Source: an uncultured Phycisphaerales bacterium (GTDB taxonomy: Bacteria; Planctomycetota; Phycisphaerae; WQYP01). From it: a stretch of DNA of 64,000 nt. The DNA lies in the NCBI GenBank assembly GCA_903845195.1, contig CAIMWO010000062.1, positions 124,001-188,000 of the forward strand. The letters are read 5' to 3'. The notes beneath the pieces were generated by a model. The model saw nothing but the letters and a program-made list of their open reading frames with translations, was not told where the DNA came from and made no database searches. Of this stretch, positions 31,959 to 39,726 are shown in pieces. Position 1 is the stretch's first letter; every line of letters starts with the position of its first letter. The position numbers and the translations under genes were made by a program.

Positions 31959-33167
31959 ATGAACAGCAAACAGATGTGGCGGCTTCTCTTCGGATGCGCC
32001 AGCCTGGCGCTACTGGCAATCCTTTCCTCCTGCCGGGAATCTTCGCCGGACCAACCCATGATCGTTCCGAACCCGCCCACGCAACCCGCCCCGCCCAGGA
32101 AAAACACCCCCGATTTCCCCACGCCCATCAAACTCGAAAAGCCCCGCCTGCTCGGACCAACCATCCCCGCCATTGTCGTCCTCCCCGACAAATTCGCCGA
32201 GCCCATGATCCGCGTGCGCCTCACCGACGAATCCGAAACGCCCCCTACGATCAAGAAAGGCGCCTATCGCGGCAAGGTTGAAGCCATTCAGCTCGCCGAC
32301 GGCAAGTATGTGGCCATTAATACCCTTGCGCTCGACAGCTACCTCCAGGGCGTTCTGGCGAAAGAACTCTACGGCAGTTGGGACGTTGAAACCTTCGAAT
32401 CGCAGGCCATCGCCGCCCGCACTTACGCCCTGTTCCAGATCCTCACCGATAGCCGCAGCAAACCCTGGGACGTCACCAACGATGAAGGCTCCCAGATGTA
32501 CGGCGGCATCGCCGGCGAGACCGCCAAGTCCCGCAGGGCCGTCGCCGACACGCGCGGCCAAGTCCTCCTCGCCAAGAGCGGCAAGTATTCCGGCGTCTTC
32601 TGTGCGTTCTATTCCGCTTGTCACGGCGGCGCCACCCAGGATCCCTTTGAGGCCTGGGGTGATCCGCAGATTGCCCCCCTCAGCGCCCGTACCACCGGCA
32701 ATTTTGAAAATATTTCCCCGCTCGCCCATTACACATGGCCCACGATTGCCGTCGCCAAGGCCGACATCACCCGCTGCATCCACAACTGGGGCCAGCGCAA
32801 CGGCTTTGCTTACCTGGCATCGCTCGGACCCATCCGCACCGTGACCATCGCCCAGCGCAATCCCGCCACCCGTCGCCCGACCCAGTTCACCCTCACCGAT
32901 ACTGCGGGCAAAACCGCTCCCATCCGCGCTGAAGAATTTCGCCTTGCCCTGGTCTATGATCCCTCCGGCGTCGCCCCCAAGCCCCTCTCAAGCTGGTTTG
33001 AAATTCAGGATGCCGGCGACCACATCAACCTCGTCAACGGCCGCGGTTATGGCCACGGCATCGGCATGTCCCAATGGGGTGCCCAGGCCCTCGCCCTGCA
33101 AGGCAAAGACCACCAGCAGATCCTCACCTTCTACTACCCCGGCGCCACCATCAACCAGGTCTGGTGA
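31959..33167 (+). CDS. SpoIID/LytB-domain lipoprotein
   Basis: 402 residues from ATG 31959. A lipoprotein signal with lipobox LAILSSC precedes a Pro-rich linker. The SpoIID domain is clear: NTLALDSYLQGVLAKEL, FESQAIAARTYALFQ, FYSACHGGATQDP and the C-terminal NGRGYGHGIGMSQWGAQALA. In Firmicutes SpoIID is a lytic transglycosylase acting on denuded glycan; in other bacteria the domain is linked to peptidoglycan or division. Its presence suggests peptidoglycan remodelling in this organism. Confidence 0.9.
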   Translation: MNSKQMWRLLFGCASLALLAILSSCRESSPDQPMIVPNPPTQPAPPRKNTPDFPTPIKLEKPRLLGPTIPAIVVLPDKFAEPMIRVRLTDESETPPTIKKGAYRGKVEAIQLADGKYVAINTLALDSYLQGVLAKELYGSWDVETFESQAIAARTYALFQILTDSRSKPWDVTNDEGSQMYGGIAGETAKSRRAVADTRGQVLLAKSGKYSGVFCAFYSACHGGATQDPFEAWGDPQIAPLSARTTGNFENISPLAHYTWPTIAVAKADITRCIHNWGQRNGFAYLASLGPIRTVTIAQRNPATRRPTQFTLTDTAGKTAPIRAEEFRLALVYDPSGVAPKPLSSWFEIQDAGDHINLVNGRGYGHGIGMSQWGAQALALQGKDHQQILTFYYPGATINQVW

Positions 33168-33220
33168 ATTTCGACCCGCCCCTCGTCATTGCTCTGTCAT
33201 ACGAATTTCGTCATTGCACG

Positions 33221-34651
33221 TTAGTGAATCGTCACCGTCGGAACCGTAGTCACCCCACGCAGAGTTCCCCCGTTGGTGATGCTGATCGTGTAATCCGCGG
33301 TCCCCGCCGGTGCGCTTCCCCCGTATAGATTGTGAATCTGAAGACTCTTCATCGCCTCGTCAAAATGAAATGCCGCGCTGTCCTGTACGATCAGAGAATT
33401 CGCCAGCAGCGCGCCATAGCTGCGGTTGTTGTCCCGCATCGTAATGGCCGATCCTGGCGCATAGATCGCTCCCACCATGACGCTGTTGTCTCTGAGGGTA
33501 ATGTTGCCGGTGCTCGTGCCCAGAAGAATCAAGGCAGAAGTGCTCCCGCCGGAGTTCATCGTGCCATAGCTGGAGACCGTCGTATTGCCCTTGATAAAAA
33601 TCGTCAGCGTGCCGCTGCCGTTGAGAGTGATGCTGCCCGCGACGCTGAGGTTGCCGTCAATCTGCAACAGGACGTTGGCCCCGTCATTGACCGTCAGATA
33701 GCAGTTCCCGTTGACCGTGACATTGCCCGTGACATGTACCAGTCCCGAACCGGAGAAATTTGAACTGGTGGTAAAAAATGAGCTGCTCAACGAAATCGAA
33801 GGATACGTGGAGTCGATGCTGATCGAGCCCGACCCCGATGAGCGGGAATAGGCGCTACGGCTGGTCAGCACGTACGCCGGATTCGGCACGATTACCGTGC
33901 CCGGCACGCGTGTTTCGCTTGCTGCGGACGTCGAGGCCGGGCCGCTGCCGTGAGATGACACGCTGACAATGTTCGAAAGTGTTGCCCCCACTCCCGCGAC
34001 CAGACTCCCCCGGTAGACGCTCCACCCGTTGATATCCAGTGCCGTCCCATACGAAATGTTCGAACCGAGAATCGCATTGTATCCCGGGTTGTACGCGTTA
34101 TATCCCCCCACCAGCGAATTGAAAGAATCGAAAATACAATAGTCACTGCCGGAGTTTCCGAGCGTCGTCAGACCCGTCACGAAATTCCCGGAGCCGAAAA
34201 CTGTCCCGCCCCCCGTCGGCTGCACCGTCGCCGAGAGCGTGTACGTTCGGCCGCTATATGTTCCCGTTGAATTTAAGATCACCGGCAACGTATTGTTGTC
34301 GGTAAATGTCGATGAGGAATCCGGATCGACCGCCGCCACCGTGACTGTCCCGCCGCCCAGCGACGCATTGCTGAGCCAGTTATTCGCCGACATCACGCTG
34401 CGCCAGTCAGAACGGTTCTTAACCTGCCAGATACACATCTCCAGCCCGCTCCGTGCAATGGCACGGGCCCGTTCCGCATCCCGTTCATTCTTCGCGATTC
34501 CCAGCGATGTTCCCTGCGTGCTCAGGAACCCCGCCGTCAAAATCGTGCACACCACCAGGCCGATCATCACCAGCAACAGTGCAACCCCGTGCCGCGCCGG
34601 TGCGCCCGGACGGCGTTTCAAGTGGCGGCTTCTCGGCGACATAATCCTCAT
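33221..34651 (-). CDS. PilX/GspK-like pilus-associated protein with long beta-rich passenger
   Basis: 476 residues from ATG 34651 (AAGGG 6 nt upstream); an in-frame GTG at 34675 overlaps the preceding stop. After a basic N-terminus comes a single hydrophobic segment (GVALLLVMIGLVVCTILTAG) and RDAERARAIARSGLEM, as in PilX/GspK proteins. There is no clean prepilin Glu5. The rest is a Ser/Thr/Gly/Asn-rich beta-solenoid-like region (HVTGNVTVNGNCYLTVNDG, LTIFIKGNTTVSSYG), like the passenger seen in bacterial 'DUF7305' pilus proteins. It is read after a pseudopilin, so both belong to one operon. Confidence 0.75.
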   Translation of the reverse strand: MRIMSPRSRHLKRRPGAPARHGVALLLVMIGLVVCTILTAGFLSTQGTSLGIAKNERDAERARAIARSGLEMCIWQVKNRSDWRSVMSANNWLSNASLGGGTVTVAAVDPDSSSTFTDNNTLPVILNSTGTYSGRTYTLSATVQPTGGGTVFGSGNFVTGLTTLGNSGSDYCIFDSFNSLVGGYNAYNPGYNAILGSNISYGTALDINGWSVYRGSLVAGVGATLSNIVSVSSHGSGPASTSAASETRVPGTVIVPNPAYVLTSRSAYSRSSGSGSISIDSTYPSISLSSSFFTTSSNFSGSGLVHVTGNVTVNGNCYLTVNDGANVLLQIDGNLSVAGSITLNGSGTLTIFIKGNTTVSSYGTMNSGGSTSALILLGTSTGNITLRDNSVMVGAIYAPGSAITMRDNNRSYGALLANSLIVQDSAAFHFDEAMKSLQIHNLYGGSAPAGTADYTISITNGGTLRGVTTVPTVTIH

Positions 34652-34668
34652 GGTCATCCCTTGCCTGC

Positions 34669-35340
34669 TCACCACGGAGCCGACGAATTCGTAAGCGATA
34701 CGCCGATCAGCACGTTTCGTGGACTTCCATTATCGTTGAGCGTGATCGTAATCGTGGCCAGCTCCGCCTTCGTGGCTGGTGACGCGTCCAGCGTCGTGCT
34801 CATGCTCGTGACATTCGTTTCCAGCACCGCCGGCGTGAAATACCCGCCCGATTTCGCCGTCGTGCAGGCGCTGTACCAGTTACTCGTCGCCGCATAGGTG
34901 GTGTTGGCGCTGATCTTGCTCACATCGGAAAAATTCGCCGGCCAATTGGTCGTGTAGAGTTTCAGGTTCCCACTCGAATCCACTTCCAGCAGACGCATCT
35001 CGTACAGGTTGACCGCATTGTTCGGCAGCACCGGCCCCGTCGAGGCATCCCCCGTCCAGTAGACGATGTAGTTCGAGCCCGCGGCGAGAATGCATCGCGC
35101 ATTGGTCAGTTCATCCGCAATACTCGACTTGAGCGCTTCCATACGCACCAGTAGCCTTCGGCCATCCTGGTTGGCATTCGTGCCCGCCGCCGTCGCGTTG
35201 ATCAAGACCGCCAGAATCGCCGCCGTCACCGCCGTGACCGACAGCCCGATCATCAACTCCACCAGCGTCAGCGCGCGACACCCCCGCTTCCGGTAATCCG
35301 GCGGTGAAGCAACAGGGAAATGGACTCGACGGGCGCGCAC
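34669..35340 (-). CDS. Type IV pilin-like / pseudopilin (PilW/GspJ-like)
   Basis: 223 residues. The class III signal region CRALTLVELMIGLSVTAVTA fits prepilin peptidase cleavage before L/T-L-V-E, with Glu at +5, followed by the hydrophobic stalk helix. The C-terminal globular part is short and beta-rich. It overlaps the PilX-like gene's earliest possible start. No prepilin peptidase, ATPase or secretin genes are in the window, so assembly genes are elsewhere. Confidence 0.82.
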   Translation of the reverse strand: MRARRVHFPVASPPDYRKRGCRALTLVELMIGLSVTAVTAAILAVLINATAAGTNANQDGRRLLVRMEALKSSIADELTNARCILAAGSNYIVYWTGDASTGPVLPNNAVNLYEMRLLEVDSSGNLKLYTTNWPANFSDVSKISANTTYAATSNWYSACTTAKSGGYFTPAVLETNVTSMSTTLDASPATKAELATITITLNDNGSPRNVLIGVSLTNSSAPW

Positions 35341-35451
35341 TGTCTACTCTCCTGTATGAAGATACATCGCCTGAATAGGCAGACAGGTTTAGCCCCGAAC
35401 GGCGCCAGCATGTACCGATAATCAGCCTGCGCCAGCGTTTTGCGGCTGAGC

Positions 35452-36414
35452 CTAGTATTCGAAGATCAGACTCGCCACCATCCCCCACTTGAACTCCTGC
35501 CGCGCACCATGGTCGATCGGCACAATATACCCCAGTCCCAGCTTGGGCTGGATACCCGAAACCGACTCAAAATTCACTCGAAAGCCGATCGTCCCCGTCA
35601 GTTCATTGTGCCCCGCGATCTCCTGGTTCAGAAAATTTTCGCCGTTGAGTTCCAGTATCGGTACCGTGCTCGTGGCGTAGGGGATTGGAAGAACATCATG
35701 CTCCAGCTCGTAACCCACGACCAGATCGTACTCAAGCGAAGAAAGCCCACGATCCTCGATCCCGACTCGAATGGAATTCCCCAGGCCCATGCGCACCGAA
35801 AGGTGCTCGCCCAACCGCGTCAGGCTGAAAATCTTGGGAACGATTTCCGTGTCCTTGCTGACCCGGGTATGCGTCGGCGGCGCAATTTCCAACGCCAAAA
35901 CCAGCGTCGTATCCACAAAACCGTTTGGTGATACGTACTGGGCGACCGGATACCGCGCCCCCAGCTCGATGTTGGTAAATCCCTCCTGCGTCTTTTCGTC
36001 GAGTGCCCGTTCCGACGAATACCCACCGGCAATCTCCAGCGTCAGCAAGCCAAACGATTTTTCAATTTCCACATGCCCCTCATCGGACTGCGCATCGTGC
36101 CCCTCGAAATGGTTGTAGGAAATCGCCACCTCGTTATCGACATCCGCCTCATCCGCCAGCAGCGGCTCAGGAAACCAATCCTTACCGTAAATGGAACGAT
36201 GATCGAGCAGACCCAAGAAGCCGTAGCGATCGGAATCTCCCCCCGCAGCCTTCGAGGCATCGAAGTAGGGAATCGAGTCTGTTCCTGACTTGCCCCCACC
36301 CGCCAAAGGATCCAAAGATAGCGGCATATCAGTAACTCCTGCCCACAGCCGCGTCATGGAAACCGCAAGTACCGCCGCCGCCAAGACTGCCACCGACGTT
36401 CTATGAATAGTCAT
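35452..36414 (-). CDS. Outer-membrane beta-barrel-like protein (transporter-like)
   Basis: 320 residues from ATG 36414 (AGGAAA upstream). A signal peptide (SVAVLAAAVLAVSMTRLWA) is followed by many alternating amphipathic strands (NEVAISYNHFEGHDA, GLLTLEIAGGYSSERAL, EYDLVVGYELEHDVLP) and a C-terminal aromatic ending LIFEY, the outer-membrane barrel signature. It resembles the 'MetA-pathway phenol degradation' barrel family loosely. The promoter carries a Fur-like palindrome in its spacer, so iron or metal control is likely. Confidence 0.7.
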   Translation of the reverse strand: MTIHRTSVAVLAAAVLAVSMTRLWAGVTDMPLSLDPLAGGGKSGTDSIPYFDASKAAGGDSDRYGFLGLLDHRSIYGKDWFPEPLLADEADVDNEVAISYNHFEGHDAQSDEGHVEIEKSFGLLTLEIAGGYSSERALDEKTQEGFTNIELGARYPVAQYVSPNGFVDTTLVLALEIAPPTHTRVSKDTEIVPKIFSLTRLGEHLSVRMGLGNSIRVGIEDRGLSSLEYDLVVGYELEHDVLPIPYATSTVPILELNGENFLNQEIAGHNELTGTIGFRVNFESVSGIQPKLGLGYIVPIDHGARQEFKWGMVASLIFEY

Positions 36415-36741
36415 AAATGATTTCCTGTAAGTAACTTGCAAGATAATGCTTGTGTGATTACGCACCACACATTTCCTTTGTGGCCACAATATATGAGACT
36501 CAGTCTCAATTGCAAGTTAAAATCAACAGGTTTGTCACTCGTCAATACCCTTGCCGGACTTATGTCCGATTTGCCCAAATAAAAATAGTGATTTGCAGAC
36601 GCCGCGCCGGCAGGTGCTCATCGCGCAGCAGAATCCCGTCTCGCTGTACCATCCTTTCCTGCGCTCCGTCCCCAAAAACAATCCGGGCCCTTGCACGCCA
36701 CCGCGTCCAAGAGCCCGTCGTTACACATCTGAATTTTCTAC
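36415..36741. other. Intergenic region between the barrel gene and tRNA-Leu(GAG)
   Basis: A 327-base gap. The left 100 bases hold the barrel gene's leader and promoter (36488-36515). The remaining ~220 bases contain no ORF with features and no clear structure. Confidence 0.5.
36488..36515 (-). promoter_or_regulatory. Promoter of the barrel gene with an operator palindrome in its spacer
   Basis: On the minus strand: TTGCAA (plus 36510-36515), 16-nt spacer, TATATT (plus 36488-36493). The spacer is filled by the perfect palindrome TGAGACTCAGTCTCA (36494-36508), a 7-1-7 design like Fur boxes (TGATAAT-n-ATTATCA), matching 5 of 7 positions per arm. Confidence 0.65.
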
Positions 36742-36825
36742 TGCTCGGGACAGGAGTCGAACCTGCAAGGGATTGCTCCCACTAGCACCTCAAGCTAGCG
36801 CGTCTGCCAATTTCGCCACCCGAGC
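36742..36825 (-). tRNA. tRNA-Leu (anticodon GAG)
   Basis: Class II tRNA of 84 nt. The acceptor GCTCGGG pairs with CCCGAGC (plus-strand 36743-36749 with 36819-36825), discriminator A. The anticodon stem CTAGC/GCTAG encloses TTGAGGT, giving GAG. The long variable arm and GGTTCGACTCC T-arm are present. CCA is not encoded. A promoter TTGAGA-N17-TAATAT lies upstream on the minus strand (plus 36842-36870). Confidence 0.95.
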
Positions 36826-36841
36826 TGGTTGCGAACGCACG

Positions 36842-36870
36842 ATATTACCGTAGAAACCCCGCCGTCTCAA
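36842..36870 (-). promoter_or_regulatory. Predicted promoter of tRNA-Leu(GAG)
   Basis: TTGAGA (plus 36865-36870) and TAATAT (plus 36842-36847) separated by 17 nt; it overlaps the upstream side of the RNase P promoter, so the two RNA genes are divergent. Confidence 0.55.
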
Positions 36871-36884
36871 GCTGACTTGAAATC

Positions 36885-36893
36885 TGCTATAAT
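36885..36893 (+). promoter_or_regulatory. Extended -10 promoter of RNase P RNA
   Basis: TGCTATAAT is a perfect extended -10 element (TGnTATAAT) with TATAAT at 36888-36893. The first paired base of the RNA, at 36900, lies 7 nt downstream, the expected start point. Confidence 0.75.
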
Positions 36894-36899
36894 GCCCGC

Positions 36900-37390
36900 G
36901 GAATGGTCAGGCGACCGCTCGGCGAAAGCCGGGAGGAAAGTCCGAACACCGCAGGGCACGGTGGTGGCTAACAGCCACCCGTCCGGCATCGTTGTGCTCC
37001 AGGCTTCCAAGCCTGCAGCAAAAACACCGGGCGCGGGAAAGTGCCACAGAGAACGAACCGCCGATGGCCGCCGCAAGGCGGATCAGGTAAGGGTGAAAAG
37101 GTGCGGTAAGAGCGCACCGCGATGCTGGCGACAGCATTGGCATGGCAAACCCCACCGGGTGCAAGACCAAATAGGGAACCGAAGGCGTGACCCGCGCCGC
37201 ATCCTCTGCCGAGCCCCCGTCAAACCTCGCAGAGGGTTAGTCCCGCGTCCCAGTACGAAGCCGCGCAAGCGGTGAGGAACAGCCGGGGCACAGGTTCCGG
37301 GTAGGTTGCTCGAGGGCGCCCGCAAGGACGCTCCCAGATAAATGGTCGCCGCCCGAAAGGGAACAGAATTCGGCTTACCGACCCTTCCAC
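36900..37390 (+). ncRNA. rnpB: RNase P RNA, class A, enlarged
   Basis: The catalytic RNA of RNase P, which matures tRNA 5' ends. Conserved core words are present: GAGGAAAGUCCGAACA, AACCGCCGAUGGCC, CAGGUAAGGGUGAAA, GGUGCGGUAAGAGCGCACC, GACCAAAUAGGG, GGGUAGG and the 3' AGAAUUCGGCUUACCG. P1 forms from 36900-36908 and 37380-37388 with one mismatch. About 490 nt is larger than E. coli M1 (377). One extra block is between the P16-like arms GGAACC (37175-37180) and GGUUCC (37293-37298), another in the P8/P9 area (about 36982-37028) containing a CAGGCTTCCAAGCCTG repeat hairpin. Oversized RNase P RNA is known in planctomycetes. Confidence 0.95.
36993..37020 (+). repeat. CAGGCTTCCAAGCCTG repeat unit within RNase P RNA
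   Basis: The hairpin CAGGC (37000-37004)/GCCTG (37011-37015) belongs to the same word family as the intergenic units at 15033 and 38023. Confidence 0.6.
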
Positions 37391-37393
37391 ATG

Positions 37394-37436
37394 CGGGCCC
37401 CGCCCAGTGAAAACTTCGCGGGGCCCGACCTTTTTT
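37394..37436 (+). terminator. Terminator of RNase P RNA
   Basis: 10-bp stem CGGGCCCCGC (37394-37403) with GCGGGGCCCG (37418-37427), then ACC and TTTTTT. Confidence 0.93.
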
Positions 37437-37703
37437 ACCCCCATTGGCCCACTGGCAACTGACCACTGACCGCTGACCACAGATTGACCACGCGTTGACA
37501 TCACCCCGCCAATTCGATACTTTACCTCTCTTGCCACAAGCCCGATGGCCTGTGGCGGCGACGCAAGCGGCGATCCCAATCGTCCGCGTTCCGGAGTCTT
37601 TACTGATGTAAACTCTCCGGTGGCGCCAACAAGTGAACACCGGCTCTCTCGCAGCACACCGCTGCGACTGAGGAAATCTCTCTCGAGACGCAAAGGAACC
37701 GCC
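37437..37703 (+). promoter_or_regulatory. Gap upstream of rpsJ with a strong promoter
   Basis: Contains TTGACA (37495-37500), exactly 17 nt, TACTTT (37518-37523), a near-consensus sigma-70 promoter, leaving a leader of about 175 nt before rpsJ. No ORF with features is seen in the leader. Confidence 0.7.
37449..37480 (+). repeat. TCAGTGGTCAGT-family repeat (complement orientation)
   Basis: Three tandem units CTGACCACTGACCGCTGACCAC follow ACTGGCAACTGACC-like sequence just after the RNase P terminator. Other members are at 52337-52420, 53212-53272 and 54837-54910. Confidence 0.7.
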
Positions 37704-38021
37704 ATGGCTGCCAATCCCCACGAACGTATCCGTATCCGCATGGAAGCTTACGATCACCGGGCTCTCGACGCCTCCGCCAAGGAAATCGTCGATCACGCCA
37801 AGCGTACCAGCGCCAAGGTTCGCGGTCCGATCCCGATGCCCACGCGTATCGAGAAGTTCACTGTCCTCCGCTCCCCGCACATCGATAAGAAGAGCCGCGA
37901 ACAGTTCGAAATCCGTACCCACAAACGTGTCATCGACATTCTTGAGCCCACTCCGCGCACGATCGAAGCCCTCAACCGGCTCGTCGTTCCCGCCGGCGTG
38001 TTCGTCAAAATCAAAGCCTGA
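37704..38021 (+). CDS. rpsJ: Ribosomal protein S10 (uS10)
   Basis: 105 residues, normal length. Conserved [14 protein letters not shown], the long-loop region [38 protein letters not shown], and the C-terminal strand. S10 belongs to the 30S head and is also part of transcription antitermination (NusE). AAGGAA precedes the ATG. Unlike the usual S10 operon, rplC does not follow directly: a terminator and a redox-protein gene intervene. It has its own strong promoter. Confidence 0.97.
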   Translation: MAANPHERIRIRMEAYDHRALDASAKEIVDHAKRTSAKVRGPIPMPTRIEKFTVLRSPHIDKKSREQFEIRTHKRVIDILEPTPRTIEALNRLVVPAGVFVKIKA

Positions 38022-38022
38022 T

Positions 38023-38052
38023 TGGTGGTGCAGTCTCCCAAGCCTGCACGCC
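38023..38052 (+). repeat. TGGTGCAG-CTTCC-type hairpin repeat
   Basis: TTGGTGGTGCAGTCTCCCAAGCCTGCACGCC-like unit immediately after the rpsJ stop; see 15033 and 36993 for relatives. Confidence 0.5.
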
Positions 38053-38081
38053 TTGGCGGAACACCTCATCGAATAACCCGC

Positions 38082-38120
38082 GCCCGGATTCACCCACCGT
38101 GAATCCGGGCGTTCGCTTTT
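38082..38120 (+). terminator. Terminator of rpsJ
   Basis: Perfect 12-bp stem GCCCGGATTCAC (38082-38093) with GTGAATCCGGGC (38099-38110), followed by GTTCGCTTTT. Confidence 0.9.
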
Positions 38121-38150
38121 GCATCGTGATTTTCCGGTTACAATTCGGCG

Positions 38151-39332
38151 ATGGATCAAACACCGGAAGCTGTACTGGCTCGCCTGAACGCACCCATTGA
38201 ACGACGCCGCGCCATGACCTTGTGGCTGGCCCGTCTGCTCCTGGGCATCGCAGCCGCCGTGGCGGCATACCTCTTCATTTCCGCACTCAAAGCCGGTTCC
38301 ATCGTCGGTTGCGGCAGCGAGGGCGGCTGCAATGAAGTGCTGCAGAGCCGCTGGTCCAAGTGGTGGTACGTGCCGGTCGCCGGCCCTGCCTGTGCCGCCT
38401 ACGGGGCGATGATCTGTCTGACCTTCCTCAGTTCGACGCGCTGGCAACGAACCGCCATGGCCGCACTGGGATGCGCCATCCTCGGCACCGCCAGTTGGTT
38501 CGTTTTCCTCCAGATAATTGTCCTGCATCATTTTTGTCCCTACTGCATCGCCGCCCACCTCTGCGGAGCGGGCGCCGCATTGCTGCTACTGCGAAAGTGG
38601 ATCCGTGCGCCGCGCGAAGGATTTATCCTGGGGATTGTGGCGCTACTGGTGCTGATACTCGGACAGATATACCTGCGAACATCCACCGTCACGTGGGACA
38701 CCAGCGGCGGGCCCGATTTTCAGATCGTCCGCGGCGAACACCCCGAAATCCTTTTCTACAAGGGGAAAGTCCGCCTCGACTTGCACCAGGTTCCGATCCT
38801 CGGCTCGCCCGATGCCCCTCACCTGGTCGTCCTGCTCTTCGACGTCAACTGTCCGCACTGCCGCAACCTGCACTCGCAACTGGAGGCCGTCCGCGCACGA
38901 AATGGCGGGAAATTAGCGATCGTCGCCTTGCCCATGCCCCTCGACTCCACGTGCAACCAAGAAATACCGGCAGCAGGCATGAAGAGGAGAAATCCCTGCC
39001 GGCTGGCGCGGCTGGCCTTGGCAGTGTGGCGGGCGAATCCTGGAAAATTTGCCGGATTCGTGGATTATCTCTTCGATCCCTACCTCGAACCTGGCGCTGA
39101 TGTGGCGGAGGGCCACGCTGCGGATATGGTCGGTGCCGCCGAACTGGCGAAAGCGCTGAAAGATCCGTGGGTAGACCAGCAACTGAAAACGGATATTCAG
39201 TTGTATGCGTCGAACGCGAAATACTCGCGCAATTGGATGATGCCGCAAATGATGATGGGTAAAACGTTTATGCGTGGCACGCCGGATTATGCGGAACTGG
39301 ACCGGAAGATGGACGCGTATCTGAAAGAGTGA
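38151..39332 (+). CDS. VKOR-DsbA-like thioredoxin fusion (disulfide-bond formation)
   Basis: 393 residues. The N-terminal half is a vitamin K epoxide reductase domain with four to five membrane spans, the loop cysteines Cys54 and Cys60 (GCGSEGGC) and the CPYC site (Cys129-Cys132). The C-terminal half is a thioredoxin/DsbA-like domain with CPHC (Cys234-Cys237) in VVLLFDVNCPHCRNLHSQ. Such fusions oxidise secreted proteins and pass electrons to quinone. The gene is unrelated to its ribosomal neighbours. TACAAT lies 6 nt before the ATG and there is no Shine-Dalgarno, so a leaderless mRNA is likely. Confidence 0.9.
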   Translation: MDQTPEAVLARLNAPIERRRAMTLWLARLLLGIAAAVAAYLFISALKAGSIVGCGSEGGCNEVLQSRWSKWWYVPVAGPACAAYGAMICLTFLSSTRWQRTAMAALGCAILGTASWFVFLQIIVLHHFCPYCIAAHLCGAGAALLLLRKWIRAPREGFILGIVALLVLILGQIYLRTSTVTWDTSGGPDFQIVRGEHPEILFYKGKVRLDLHQVPILGSPDAPHLVVLLFDVNCPHCRNLHSQLEAVRARNGGKLAIVALPMPLDSTCNQEIPAAGMKRRNPCRLARLALAVWRANPGKFAGFVDYLFDPYLEPGADVAEGHAADMVGAAELAKALKDPWVDQQLKTDIQLYASNAKYSRNWMMPQMMMGKTFMRGTPDYAELDRKMDAYLKE

Positions 39333-39421
39333 TTGGGGGCTTCGCGGGGCGGGGAAGGGAGCATTTTTCCGCGGCGTTCGCCACCAATACAGTTGACATT
39401 AGCGAGGGGGGCTGGTAAATT
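39333..39421 (+). promoter_or_regulatory. Gap and promoter of the rplC operon
   Basis: Near-consensus promoter TTGACA (39393-39398), exactly 17 nt, TAAATT (39416-39421). No gene is seen between 39333 and the promoter. Confidence 0.75.
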
Positions 39422-39427
39422 TGCCCC

Positions 39428-39715
39428 TCTTGCCATCGGCCGGGAGCGTGAAAACGCTTAGGCAGGGCGAGGACGTCGAAAGACGTCGGGCACCAACAAC
39501 GCAGTTTCCACGGAACTGCCCAACCAGAGTGATCCCGATCGGGCCTGAAACGGCGAGGCCTCAACGCGGCGCAAAGCTGCGGCCTGAGGCTCAGAAATGA
39601 GAATCGCCAATTACGGTCCCGGTTCGAAGCCGGAAAGTTGTCCGGACGGGATATCGCGGTGAACCTGACACCCTCTTCGCGGAGGGAAACGGGTTCAGAT
39701 GAGGCGATCGTGGAG
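39428..39715 (+). ncRNA. Structured leader RNA of the rplC operon (candidate cis-regulatory RNA)
   Basis: About 290 nt packed with hairpins. AGCGT-GAAA-ACGCT (39445-39458). GACGTC-GAAA-GACGTC (39472-39487). GCAGTTTCC/GGAACTGC (39501-39519). AGGCC/GGCCT (39556-39560, 39581-39585) enclosing GCGGC/GCTGC. CCGG..CCGG (39619-39633). GAACC/GGTTC (39661-39665, 39692-39696) enclosing CCCTC/GAGGG (39671-39675, 39682-39686). Two stems carry GAAA tetraloops. No known riboswitch is recognised. Autoregulation by a ribosomal protein of the operon is the natural guess. Confidence 0.7.
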
Positions 39716-39726
39716 TGAGGTATGCC

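Noticed and set aside
37083-38558. Reverse-strand ORF of 491 codons across RNase P RNA and rpsJ
   Set aside because: It overlaps an RNA gene and a ribosomal gene and shows no protein family features.
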